Assembly (NCBI GenBank): GCA_900766265.1
Contig: CAAFUS010000002.1
Span: forward strand, 8,962-72,961
DNA length: 64,000 bases
Direction of reading: 5' to 3'
Source of the DNA: Pseudomonadaceae bacterium
Lineage (GTDB): Bacteria; Pseudomonadota; Gammaproteobacteria; Pseudomonadales; Pseudomonadaceae
Shown: positions 51,594 to 59,962 of the stretch, in pieces
Layout: the number at the start of each line of letters is the position of its first letter
How positions within the stretch are numbered: the stretch's first letter is position 1
Position numbers and translations under genes: made by a program
Notes under the pieces: generated by a model
Seen by the model: the letters and a program-made list of their open reading frames with translations, nothing else
Database searches by the model: none
What the model was told of the DNA's origin: nothing

Positions 51594-54035
51594 ATGTCCA
51601 AGCGCCAAAGCAAAACGGGTGTCCCCCACCTGGTCTATCAAGCCAACACTGGCTTCCAGTACTACCTCACATTCCCTAAGCATTTCGCGGCCAACCCGAA
51701 ACTGCCTGCGCAAATCCGGTGGTCGCTCAGCCACGACGAAGCCCTGGCCCGCGATCTCGCTAAGTACCTGAATGCTTCTTTCGAGCAGTTCCTTGCCAAG
51801 GCAACCGAGCACTATGTCGAGCTCTTTTCTGACCGCCTGCTGGTTGACCTCCAAAGGTTTCACTTAGCGGTAGCGGAAGCACTCAAATTCGCCGACCGGG
51901 TTTGGAAAGTCCGTCCGTCGCCCATGAAGCTCGCGAACCAAGACCTTTCGGTCGCCCACGCTCGCATGATGAAAGAGAGTGCCGAGCGTGTAGTGCTCTA
52001 TAGCCACGAGCCAGGGGGCGAAATTTTCTTCGCACTGACACCAACGCCCGCACTGGTAAAAGCGCTTGGGGTCGGGTTCGTACGCTTTGACTGGCCGCTC
52101 GGAACCAACAACCAGAACGTGGCGAGCGACGCTGCCCGGTACATTTACGCCGCCCTTGATGTACTCGAGACCGTCCCACCCTCCCCAGGGCGCTATTCGA
52201 AAGAATCTCCTGCATTTGCAGCGATGACGCTTTATGAATACCTGTGCCATGCCCGCCCAGACCAGGGTCGGAATCTCATGCACATCCCCCCAGCACTACC
52301 GCAATCTCGGCAAGCTTTGCATTTTCATCTTCAGCAAGCCAACGCGATGCATCTGAAGCTCCGCATCATTGATCGAGCGCTCTTGGTGCAGGAGGGATCG
52401 GGGCTTTATGTGATGCTTATCGAACTCGATCCGCTGTGCATGAAAGCGCATCTGAGAGAAAAGAAAAGCTTTCGGGTTGAGCTGCTCACTAGCTCCATCA
52501 TCATTGCGGTCCTCATGCTGACGTATACGCTGCAGAAGGTTGATAAGGTGCTGTTGCGTTACTTTCAGGAAGACGATCACCAAGATCCTTACGCCCAAGC
52601 CATGCAGGAAATCGGTGACCTGGTTCGGCGGATGTTGGGTTCTGCTGCAACCGCCGAGCCTATGCAGACGATTCCGGAGCTGAACTCGCCGACAGATGCT
52701 GTGGCACCGCCACAGGATCCAGGCACGCTCGCGTTGCTGAATGCGCTCGGGAGCGTTCTGCCCGACGCGCAGAAAGCCAAGCTTGAAACCCTCTTTACGC
52801 AACCCTCCGTCAACGATCGCATTGTCTCGCCGGCGCGTGGTTCAAACGCAGGGTTGAGCCTCGCAGCTTTGGTAAAGGAATACGAAGAACGGCAAATTCG
52901 TGAAGGCGCCTGGGCTAACCCGCGGACTCGCATTACCGCAAAGGCCCGCCTGGAAGGCCTGTGCGAGCTGCTTGGCGGGCACCGGCAAGTCGAGACGCTG
53001 ACTCGCGCTGAATTCAACACGCTACGCGATCATCTGCGTAGCTATCCGAAGAACCGGCATCGCCTCCGTGCCACGCGTAACCAGCCGCTAAGTAAGATCA
53101 TTAGCGACGGTAAGTTCGAGCCAATCAACCCTCGCACTGCGAAAAAGTTTTTTGAGCTGGCAAGGGCCCTTGTCACCTACGCTCATGATCAGGGTTACAT
53201 CACCGAAAATATCGCGGCCGGATTGGCATTCAGCACCAAAGGAGCCGAGGCGCCGAGGAAGCGCACGTATAGCCCAAGCCAGATCGAGAAACTTCTTCAC
53301 GGTCCGGCCTACACACTGACCACGCCGCCGCGCTGGCGCTTGGATGACTACAAGTTTTGGCTGCCGCTGCTTGGCCTTTTTACAGGCGCAAGGCTAAGTG
53401 AGCTGTGCCAGCTACGGCTCGAAGACATTCGGCAAGAACTCGGCGTCTGGCTCATCAGCATCAATCGAAGCGGGTCGAAACAGCTGAAGACGTCCGATTC
53501 GGAAAGGTTGGTGCCGATTCACCGGCAGCTTATCGAGTCGGGCTTCCTGGAGTTTCATCAAGCACGCCTGGAAGCTGTCGAGCGAGACGGCAAGGCTCCG
53601 CTTTTCGACAATATTCGGGTATACGGCGACCTTTCTCCCGGGCATGTTGCGAGCCGTTGGTTTCTCGGCTCAAGCCAGATTAGCCGGGGTTACCTTGGGC
53701 TTTGCGGCCTGGGAGATGACGGCCTGACGTACCACGGTCTGCGCCACACCTTTATCAATCAATTTCGCAGACAGAACCTTGACCTGGCGAAAGCCAAAGC
53801 GCTTGTAGGCCACTCGGATAAAAGTACCACCGGTGGGTACGGCGACTGCTATCCGTCTGACGTGCTCAAAGACGAGCTCGACAAGCTCGATTTCGGGCTA
53901 GGGCTGGGACACATCCATTACCGGCACTATCAAGAGTTACGAGAACGCCAGGGCGTTTTCAATGTCGGTCGCCCGGTTGGCACCCCCTTCCCCAGCGTGC
54001 GGGTTGCTAAGCGACACTGGAAAACGTACGCATAA
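51594..54035 (+). CDS. Large tyrosine recombinase (island integrase)
   Basis: 813 residues, unusually long for a phage-type integrase. The N-terminal 400 residues include an initial segment like those of DUF6538-type integrases (VPHLVYQANTGFQYYLTFPK), then an unassigned helical region; a core-binding domain lies at about 430-540 and the catalytic domain at about 570-760. Catalytic residues seen: Arg in LFTGARLSELCQL, Box II in YHGLRHTF, LVGHS and the Tyr in TTGGYGD. ATG 51594 has AAAAGG upstream. Likely the enzyme that targets ssrA. Confidence 0.85.
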   Translation: MSKRQSKTGVPHLVYQANTGFQYYLTFPKHFAANPKLPAQIRWSLSHDEALARDLAKYLNASFEQFLAKATEHYVELFSDRLLVDLQRFHLAVAEALKFADRVWKVRPSPMKLANQDLSVAHARMMKESAERVVLYSHEPGGEIFFALTPTPALVKALGVGFVRFDWPLGTNNQNVASDAARYIYAALDVLETVPPSPGRYSKESPAFAAMTLYEYLCHARPDQGRNLMHIPPALPQSRQALHFHLQQANAMHLKLRIIDRALLVQEGSGLYVMLIELDPLCMKAHLREKKSFRVELLTSSIIIAVLMLTYTLQKVDKVLLRYFQEDDHQDPYAQAMQEIGDLVRRMLGSAATAEPMQTIPELNSPTDAVAPPQDPGTLALLNALGSVLPDAQKAKLETLFTQPSVNDRIVSPARGSNAGLSLAALVKEYEERQIREGAWANPRTRITAKARLEGLCELLGGHRQVETLTRAEFNTLRDHLRSYPKNRHRLRATRNQPLSKIISDGKFEPINPRTAKKFFELARALVTYAHDQGYITENIAAGLAFSTKGAEAPRKRTYSPSQIEKLLHGPAYTLTTPPRWRLDDYKFWLPLLGLFTGARLSELCQLRLEDIRQELGVWLISINRSGSKQLKTSDSERLVPIHRQLIESGFLEFHQARLEAVERDGKAPLFDNIRVYGDLSPGHVASRWFLGSSQISRGYLGLCGLGDDGLTYHGLRHTFINQFRRQNLDLAKAKALVGHSDKSTTGGYGDCYPSDVLKDELDKLDFGLGLGHIHYRHYQELRERQGVFNVGRPVGTPFPSVRVAKRHWKTYA

Positions 54036-54090
54036 TATTCAGCTAATAAAAGGTAGGGGCTCGCTCTTACCTTTTGCTCATCTTGCGATT

Positions 54091-54107
54091 ATTGACAAGT
54101 TGTCAAT
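54091..54107. promoter_or_regulatory. Palindrome between the two recombinase genes
   Basis: ATTGACAAGTTGTCAAT, perfect except for the central base, extended outward by TGCGAT/ATCGCA (54084-54120). It could be an operator or recombinase arm site. Confidence 0.5.
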
Positions 54108-54142
54108 AAAAACTATCGCATGGTAAATCCTAATAGATTATC

Positions 54143-54171
54143 TTGACTGTTTATCCATCCAGTAATAATCT
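54143..54171 (+). promoter_or_regulatory. Promoter of the second recombinase gene
   Basis: TTGACT (54143-54148), 17-nt spacer, TAATCT (54166-54171); about 27 nt before the ATG at 54198, with GAGG between. Good sigma-70 spacing. Confidence 0.6.
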
Positions 54172-54197
54172 CAAGCCTCACCCACTGTGAGGTATAT

Positions 54198-55442
54198 ATG
54201 AATGTAACTGCCCCCCTCTCCATTCCTTTTTACAAAGGCCTGAGTCTTATCGTCGAACCCGGCCATGAAGAACACTTGCGAATCGCGTTGGCAAACATTT
54301 CAGCGATTACGGATGCGATAAACCGCTTTCAGTCTTCTCCTTTGCTTACCGAGTTCATGGACATAACGCTGTCCCGCTTTCTGCGAGAAAACAATTACGC
54401 AGGGAAATCCGAGCACATGCTTCGAGCGCGGATGGAGAAACTAAAAATCGCTCTGACGCAAGATAATCCTACCCGCCGAGTTGCTGAGCTTGATCGGGCC
54501 GACGTACAGCGTCTGAAGGATCAGCTACCGTCGTTACTCAAGCAGAACGCTGCGTCGGGTAGCAAAGGCGCAAACCTCACGACCTACTATCAGTTGTTCA
54601 ATCGAATGCTGGACGAAGCACTTGAGAGCAAGCTGATTACCGAGGCGATCAAAGTCGCGACCTGCAATACAAAACACGCCGAAATCACCAAGCCATTTCT
54701 GGATAGCAATCTGAATCAGATGTTCTCAGGCTGGCCCTACAGAAAGTATCTCGCAGGCGACCTGCCGAAAATCAACCAGGACGCCAAGCCCTATCGGTTT
54801 TGGTTGCTCCCGCTTGGGCTCTATACCGGCGCGCGGCTTAACGAGCTCTGCCAGCTACGTGTGCATGATGTGATCCAGGATGTCCACGGCGTAGACCTTA
54901 TCGATATCAACGATAATGGCTACAACAAGTCGTTGAAGACGGGGCCGTCGGCTCGGCAGATTCCAATCTGCTCGAAGCTAGTGGAGATGGGCTTTCTAAA
55001 TTTCGTAGAAGAACGGCGCCAGGCCGATGGCAATGACGCTCTGCTTTTCAACGAGCTGAGCTTCGATCCAAAGCACCTATACTCCCGCGACCCAAGTCGG
55101 TTTTTCTGCGGGCCGTGCACGGGTACAGGATACATCGGTCAGCACTGTCCGCCGGCGGTTAATGGCGGGCTCAATTTTAAAAGTCTCCGTCGCTCGTTTG
55201 CCGTTCGGCTGGAACGGTCAGGCATATCTCCATCCACGATCGCCTATCTGCTCGGCCATGAGGGTGGTGCACCAGAAGTCACAGCAGACCATTACCTGGA
55301 GCAGCCACTGAGTCTGAGATTACTGGAGCAGATGGAACGGGGACTGACATACAACGCACAGACCGAGCAGATCCGCTGGGAGCATTTTAAAAAAGCTGCT
55401 CGCAAACCAAGCCGGACGCGGAAAGCGAGGAAGGAGAACTAA
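54198..55442 (+). CDS. Second tyrosine recombinase, non-canonical Box II
   Basis: 414 residues. SAM-like core-binding domain at about 55-150, catalytic domain about 180-385. Box I Arg in LYTGARLNELCQL, then LLGHEGG and Tyr in TADHYLEQP. Where Box II normally reads HxLRH, this protein has FKSLRRSF: the first His is Lys and the second is Arg; the catalytic Arg remains. It shares the TGARLxELCQLR block with its neighbour, suggesting a common origin. AT-rich codon use compared with the chromosome. Confidence 0.82.
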   Translation: MNVTAPLSIPFYKGLSLIVEPGHEEHLRIALANISAITDAINRFQSSPLLTEFMDITLSRFLRENNYAGKSEHMLRARMEKLKIALTQDNPTRRVAELDRADVQRLKDQLPSLLKQNAASGSKGANLTTYYQLFNRMLDEALESKLITEAIKVATCNTKHAEITKPFLDSNLNQMFSGWPYRKYLAGDLPKINQDAKPYRFWLLPLGLYTGARLNELCQLRVHDVIQDVHGVDLIDINDNGYNKSLKTGPSARQIPICSKLVEMGFLNFVEERRQADGNDALLFNELSFDPKHLYSRDPSRFFCGPCTGTGYIGQHCPPAVNGGLNFKSLRRSFAVRLERSGISPSTIAYLLGHEGGAPEVTADHYLEQPLSLRLLEQMERGLTYNAQTEQIRWEHFKKAARKPSRTRKARKEN

Positions 55443-55512
55443 GCAAAAGCCTTGCTAGCGCGTAGCGTTCAAAACAATCATCGCCTGGAGATGATTATGA
55501 GACAGGATGAAT

Positions 55513-55542
55513 AAAAGGCCGCAGCCAATCTGCGGCCTTTTT
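55513..55542 (+). terminator. Intrinsic terminator after the second recombinase
   Basis: AAAAGGCCGCAG (55513-55524) pairs with CTGCGGCCTTTT (55530-55541) around a 5-nt loop, with T5. Confidence 0.92.
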
Positions 55543-56553
55543 CGTTCTGAACACAACAGGAAAGAAACCGAATTTTCACGCAACTCCGGGCATCGCTTGC
55601 GGCGACGGTTGGCACGCCCTATCGCTGAGCACAGTCCACCATCGAAGAACTTGCATCCGCTGCGACGAGAATTCCGTGACAGTCGGCTGCTGCCACACAA
55701 ATTTCAGTTGAAGCGTGGGCGCTTTGGCATCAGACCGGACACCGCTTCATAACGCCACTGTGACAGACACACGGCACGGTCACCCGGCGCATCGACACTC
55801 ACTAACTGCCGCAAGCCCTACGAGTGACACGGCGAGACTGCAGCACTCGAGTCATGTGACATGGCGGTCGTAAGACAAGTGTGCCGCAGTGATCGGGCTT
55901 ATGATTGAGGCCGGGGCGGCAGCGCCCGCGAATGGCGCAGCTCACGTCTGTGCACAATCGCCATTTCGGCCAGGCAACGCCTGGCGGCTATGATTTGACA
56001 ACAAAATTGCGGGGGCATACTTGAAGCAGCGAAGCGTTCCTTCAAGTATGCCCCCGCGCCCCATACTTGAAACCTTCAAGTATGGGGCAGTTGAGCATTT
56101 TGGGCGTTTGCAGGTAAGCGAAACGAATGTGGAGCGAGACCGAGCAATAAGACCAAAATGATCAACTGCCTTCGCGAAGCGGCTGCCATTGTTGTCAAAA
56201 AAGGCAGCTTTCTTCATTTGCCGCAGGTAAATGGCTAGCTCCAATTTCGATGCTATGCATGGCTACCTCTGCTAAAGCAGAAGAAGCCTGCTCACGTCCG
56301 CTTCCTCTACGGGATGCGCGACGTTTCTATGCAACGGCCGCCGCTTGGTCACCTCCCATTTTGCTAACCCACCACTTCATATGTCAGGAAGTACGCACCT
56401 CTCTGGCTGACAAACACTCCGCAGCGCCATCCCTGTACCAGCCTTCTCGATGACTGAATTACTCACGAAATCGGTCGGTCCTTAGTTTTCTCCCTCCGTG
56501 CCCAAGCGGTAGACTGAGACACACAAAGCAGTTTCGTTCTCCGAAGGTTACCC
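55543..56553. other. 1.0-kb gene-free structured stretch of the island
   Basis: No convincing gene on either strand; the open frames overlap strong hairpins and lack ribosome sites. The left part (55660-55870) has several GTGACA words (about 55675, 55758, 55822, 55857), three of them followed within a few bases by GGCG or CGGC. The central part (55965-56200) is a cluster of hairpins listed separately. The right part (56210-56553) carries the promoter region of the MvaT-like gene. Confidence 0.7.
55969..56199. repeat. Cluster of nested and tandem hairpins
   Basis: In order: GCCAGGC/GCCTGGC (about 55969-55985); outer arms TTTGACAACA (55994-56003) and TGTTGTCAAA (56190-56199); hairpin 1, 17 bp perfect (56009-56025 with 56041-56057); hairpin 2, 14 bp perfect (56058-56071 with 56075-56088); hairpin 3, GGCAGTTGAGCATTTTGG (56086-56103) with CCAAAATGATCAACTGCC (56153-56170), 17 of 18 paired; and CTTCGCGAAG (about 56170-56179). 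Hairpins 1 and 2 share CATACTTGAA/TTCAAGTATG, so that word occurs four times in alternating orientation. Confidence 0.9.
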
Positions 56554-56919
56554 ATGTCCAAACTCGCCGAATTCAAAGCTCTAGAAGCCCAGCTCGCAGC
56601 CCAGCTCAAGCAGCTTGATGCTCTTAAGAATGACGACAAACTCAAGCGCGAAATCGAGTTCGAGGAAAAACTCCGCAATTTGATGGGGCAATATGACGTA
56701 GGCCTGCGCGAAATTATTTCAATATTGGATCCGCAGCCCAGCCGCACCAGCATCAGCGCCACCCCGACGTCTCAAGCGCCTCGTCGGCAGCGCCAAGTTA
56801 AGGTTTACAAAAACCCAGAAACTGGAGAGGTGGTAGAGACGAAGGGTGGCAATCATAAGATTTTGAAAGCTTGGAAAGAAAAGCACGGCGCCGAAAAGGT
56901 AGAGGGTTGGCTTCAGTAA
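56554..56919 (+). CDS. MvaT-like H-NS family protein
   Basis: 121 residues. N-terminal coiled coil (FKALEAQLAAQLKQLDALKN), NDDKLKREIEFEEKLRNLMG oligomerisation segment, flexible linker, and C-terminal AT-hook-like DNA-binding domain VKVYKNPETGEVVETKGGNH. MvaT/MvaU/P16 proteins silence AT-rich foreign DNA in Pseudomonas. On an island it may silence cargo or modify the host silencing network. A -10-like TAGACT lies near 56507. Confidence 0.9.
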   Translation: MSKLAEFKALEAQLAAQLKQLDALKNDDKLKREIEFEEKLRNLMGQYDVGLREIISILDPQPSRTSISATPTSQAPRRQRQVKVYKNPETGEVVETKGGNHKILKAWKEKHGAEKVEGWLQ

Positions 56920-56938
56920 GCTATCCGACCAACACAAG

Positions 56939-56961
56939 AGCCAGGCACTGCCTGGCTTTTT
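56939..56961 (+). terminator. Intrinsic terminator after the MvaT-like gene
   Basis: AGCCAGGC (56939-56946) pairs with GCCTGGCT (56950-56957), followed by TTTTTC. Confidence 0.88.
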
Positions 56962-57044
56962 CTTTACGCTTTCAGCGGTCAACGGATGCAAGCGATCGCA
57001 CTACAACCAGTACCTGGAATTCATCGGTCCTCGCATGCACTCGC

Positions 57045-58325
57045 CTAGTTGCACCGCACCACCCACAACTGATCCAGCCTGGTCGTGAAACTTTGGCTCA
57101 TCATCTCCCGTCGCATGCCCCAGTCCGGCGCGGTGGTTACGCGGCCGGGCCGGAGGGTATTGCGGCCCCACTTGGCGTTGATTGCATCGAGCACGCCCAT
57201 AACGCGCTCCGACGCGGCGGGCTGGGTTTGGGCGAATAGATCGTCGGTGTACTCGCCGCGCTGGCAGAGGTCCATCAGCAGGACCTCTGCCTTGCTGAAC
57301 GAAAAGCCATCGCGATAGATGTGTTCCAACCCAGCGATCGCCGCCCGGATGATGTAGCGGGTGTCGTTGGTGGGATACGGCAGCTCACACACGACGCCTT
57401 TCGCGAACTTGGGCTCGTCGGGATTAAACATGCCGGTACGGATGCTGATTCGGACGCGCTTGCACATGGACTGCTGTGCCCTCAGCTTCTCGCTGGCCCG
57501 AGCGGCATATGCCGCCACTGCGTCCTTGATTGGCTCAAGCTCGCGCAGGCGCTTGCCGAACATCCGCGAGCAGCAGATCTCCTGTTTGGGTGACGCGACC
57601 TCCTCCAGATCGAGGCACGGCGTCCCGCGCAGTTCGCGTGCGGTTTTCTCGATGACCACGCTGAATTTTTTGCGCAGGGTCCAGGCATCCGCGCTAGCTA
57701 GATCCCAAGCAGTACGTATGCCCAACCTGTTCAGGTGCTCGGTCATCCGGCGACCGACACCCCATACATCGCCGACGTCAGTCACGCGCAGCACCTTGTC
57801 GCGCCGCACCGGGTCGAGAAGGTCCACTACCCCACCCGTCTGCTTCTGCCAGCGCTTCGCTGAATGGTTCGCCAACTTGGCGAGCGTCTTGGTCCCCCCA
57901 ATGCCCACCCCGACCGGGATACCTGTGCTGCGCAGTACCTCAGCGCGGATCCGCCTGCCGAGCACTTCGACGTCTGGCACACCGGTAAGGTCGGCAAACG
58001 ACTCGTCGATTGAGTACACCTCAACCGCAGGCACCAGGCTCTCGATGACCGTCATGACGCGCTCGCTCATGTCGCCGTACAGCGCGTAATTGCTGGAAAA
58101 CACCACAACGCCCCAACGCTCCAGGTCGCGCCGGATCTGAAAATACGGCACGCCCATTTTGATACCGAGCTGCTTTGCCTCGGCCGAGCGCGCGATCACG
58201 CAGCCGTCATTGTTCGAAAGCACGACGATAGGCGTACGGCGCAAGTCTGGTCGAAAGACACGCTCGCAGCTGGCGTAGAACGAGTTGCAATCAATGAGGG
58301 CGATGGCCCGCTCAGTACTTGCCAT
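57045..58325 (-). CDS. umuC: DNA polymerase V catalytic subunit (UmuC/RulB type)
   Basis: 426-residue Y-family translesion polymerase. Seen: ALIDCNSFYASCERVFRPDL with the first catalytic Asp, LSNNDGCVIARS, YSIDESFADLTG with the second catalytic acidic pair, HhH region, and the little-finger domain followed by the UmuC-specific C-terminal tail. Overlaps umuD by 14 bp. Mobile copies of umuDC (rulAB) are common on Pseudomonas plasmids and islands. Confidence 0.95.
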   Translation of the reverse strand: MASTERAIALIDCNSFYASCERVFRPDLRRTPIVVLSNNDGCVIARSAEAKQLGIKMGVPYFQIRRDLERWGVVVFSSNYALYGDMSERVMTVIESLVPAVEVYSIDESFADLTGVPDVEVLGRRIRAEVLRSTGIPVGVGIGGTKTLAKLANHSAKRWQKQTGGVVDLLDPVRRDKVLRVTDVGDVWGVGRRMTEHLNRLGIRTAWDLASADAWTLRKKFSVVIEKTARELRGTPCLDLEEVASPKQEICCSRMFGKRLRELEPIKDAVAAYAARASEKLRAQQSMCKRVRISIRTGMFNPDEPKFAKGVVCELPYPTNDTRYIIRAAIAGLEHIYRDGFSFSKAEVLLMDLCQRGEYTDDLFAQTQPAASERVMGVLDAINAKWGRNTLRPGRVTTAPDWGMRREMMSQSFTTRLDQLWVVRCN

Positions 58326-58743
58326 GGATTCGGATGCTGTATGACACCACGCCCCATACGTAGAGTTCTTCGCTTTCGAGGAGGTACCGCGGCGGGAACT
58401 TCGGATTAGCCGAGCGCAGAATGACCTGGCTGCCGGCTCGGTCGAAAATCTTGACCAGAGGCTCGTTATTCAGCGCTGCGATGATCACCTCCCCTTTTTC
58501 TGCCTCCCGTCCCCGGTCGATGATCAGAATGTCTCGGTCGAAAATGCCGACCTGGATCATGCTCTCCCCGTCTGCGCGCGCCAGGTAGGTATGCGGAGCT
58601 CGGATGTTCATCAGCTCGTCGAGCGAGATGCTCCCCTCCATGTGGTCCTGCGCTGGGCTCGGGAATCCGGCGGGCACGCAGAAACTGAAAAACGGCAGTG
58701 CAATTGTGGCGGGAGCAGCAGGTCCCAACATATGGACGGGCAT
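58312..58743 (-). CDS. umuD: UmuD-like self-cleaving SOS protein
   Basis: 143 residues of the LexA/UmuD S24 family. The Ala-Gly cleavage site is visible in FCVPAGFPSPAQDH, the nucleophile Ser in DGESMIQVGIFDRD and the catalytic Lys in EPLVKIF. After RecA-stimulated self-cleavage, UmuD' joins UmuC. GAGGT lies 8 nt before the ATG and the LexA box is just upstream. Confidence 0.94.
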   Translation of the reverse strand: MPVHMLGPAAPATIALPFFSFCVPAGFPSPAQDHMEGSISLDELMNIRAPHTYLARADGESMIQVGIFDRDILIIDRGREAEKGEVIIAALNNEPLVKIFDRAGSQVILRSANPKFPPRYLLESEELYVWGVVSYSIRIHGKY

Positions 58744-58759
58744 GGCACAGACCTCATAA

Positions 58760-58775
58760 CTGTATGCATATACAG
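58760..58775. promoter_or_regulatory. LexA box shared by umuDC and the SRAP gene
   Basis: CTGTATGCATATACAG, a perfect 16-bp palindrome of the CTG-N10-CAG type, flanked by TA on each side. It lies 17 nt before umuD and 51 nt before the divergent SRAP gene, so both directions may be LexA-controlled. Confidence 0.93.
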
Positions 58776-58825
58776 TATTCTGAAGCTAGAGTCCGGTCAA
58801 TTGAACCAGATGTGCGGGGGCACCC

Positions 58826-59539
58826 ATGTGTGGACGTTTCGCTCAGTACCGAATCGCCTATGAGTACCTGGACAAGATCGCGATGCAGCTGCCCTTGCCA
58901 TTGCGTGGCAGCGTGAATCCTGAGCCAATCGGACGCTACAACGTGTGTCCGCAATCACTGGTTCAGCTCCTGCACCAGGACGATGATGGCCTGCGCATGG
59001 AGCCGGTCAAGTGGGGTTACGCCCCATTGTGGGCACAGGGGAAGCGACCACCAGCGATAAATGCCAGGGTGGAAACGGCCGCGACTAGCAAGTTCTTTCG
59101 CGATATCTGGCAAACCGGCCGCGCAATAGTGCCCGCTGATGGTTGGTACGAGTGGAAGAAGGACGCGGCCAACCCGAAGATCAAGCAGCCCTACTACATC
59201 ACGCTCCGTAGCGGCGAGCCGATGTTTTTCGCTGCGCTCGGGCGGTTTCAGCGAGGCGCCTCGCTGGAACCCCGAGACGGCGACGGCTTTGTTGTCATTA
59301 CGTCATCTAGCGCTGCCGGCATGCTCGATATTCACGATCGGCGTCCTCTGGTTCTATCGCCAGAGTACGCTGCGCTCTGGATGCAGCAGGAGCTTTTGCC
59401 GCTCAAGGCTGAGGAGCTAGCACTGGCGCATGGTTTATGCGTCGAGGAATTCGAGTGGCATCCGGTGGGTAAGGACGTCGGGAACGTGCGGAATGATGGG
59501 CCGGAACTTATCAATAGGATCGCCCAGCCGCTGGTATAA
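58826..59539 (+). CDS. SRAP-domain protein (YedK/HMCES type), copy 1
   Basis: 237 residues. Catalytic Cys2 directly after Met in MCGRFAQY; conserved NARVET, the Glu in DGWYEWKK and the His in DIHDRRPLVL. YedK/HMCES proteins form a stable thiazolidine cross-link with abasic sites in single-stranded DNA. Divergent from umuDC, a pairing that links it with translesion repair. Confidence 0.94.
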   Translation: MCGRFAQYRIAYEYLDKIAMQLPLPLRGSVNPEPIGRYNVCPQSLVQLLHQDDDGLRMEPVKWGYAPLWAQGKRPPAINARVETAATSKFFRDIWQTGRAIVPADGWYEWKKDAANPKIKQPYYITLRSGEPMFFAALGRFQRGASLEPRDGDGFVVITSSSAAGMLDIHDRRPLVLSPEYAALWMQQELLPLKAEELALAHGLCVEEFEWHPVGKDVGNVRNDGPELINRIAQPLV

Positions 59540-59962
59540 AGGCATTTCGCTTCAATGACCGTTGGTGACAACCTAAATCAAGTGCGAGCTTTGCTTTCAG
59601 GCCCGCCACTGTATGGGCTCGCGCGACGGTGAGTCGTCAGTTTAGAAAAGTGAGCCAGGGAAATTCGCTAAAGCTCAAACGACGAGCTTGAACACACCTC
59701 TTAGGGGCAGATAGCACCGCTTCCGCTTACGGCCAGAAGCGGAAGCTGGCGACAGTGCATCGGGTGCCATGTTGTAGCCATCTGTCGATGGCAGCTTGCT
59801 GCAGACTGGTTTGTAGCACCTGTTGACAGCCTGCTGCCCCAGATTGATTAATAGCGGCAGATGAAAGCGCTTTACCGACTTGCCTTAACGTTAGAGAAGA
59901 GATTGAAGGCAAACTCGGGCTTTCTTGCGGCCTCTCCGCATGCTCTAACCACTCCAATTTGA
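59540..59962. other. 423-bp gene-free stretch before the EamA permease
   Basis: No supported gene. It contains a hairpin at 59719-59746 and a probable promoter region for the permease. The minus-strand frame 59727-59996 crosses the hairpin and overlaps the permease start, so it was not called. Confidence 0.6.
59719..59746. repeat. Inverted repeat left of the EamA gene
   Basis: GCTTCCGCTT (59719-59728) and AAGCGGAAGC (59737-59746), 10 bp perfect, 8-nt loop, no T tract. Confidence 0.65.

Noticed and set aside
55455..55752. Two overlapping 81-codon frames on opposite strands after the second recombinase
   Set aside because: Both run through the intrinsic terminator at 55513-55542 and have no ribosome site or domain.
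55942..56244. 100-codon minus-strand frame over the hairpin cluster
   Set aside because: Its codons are those of the inverted repeats; no start signal or family. Left open as a very low-probability gene.
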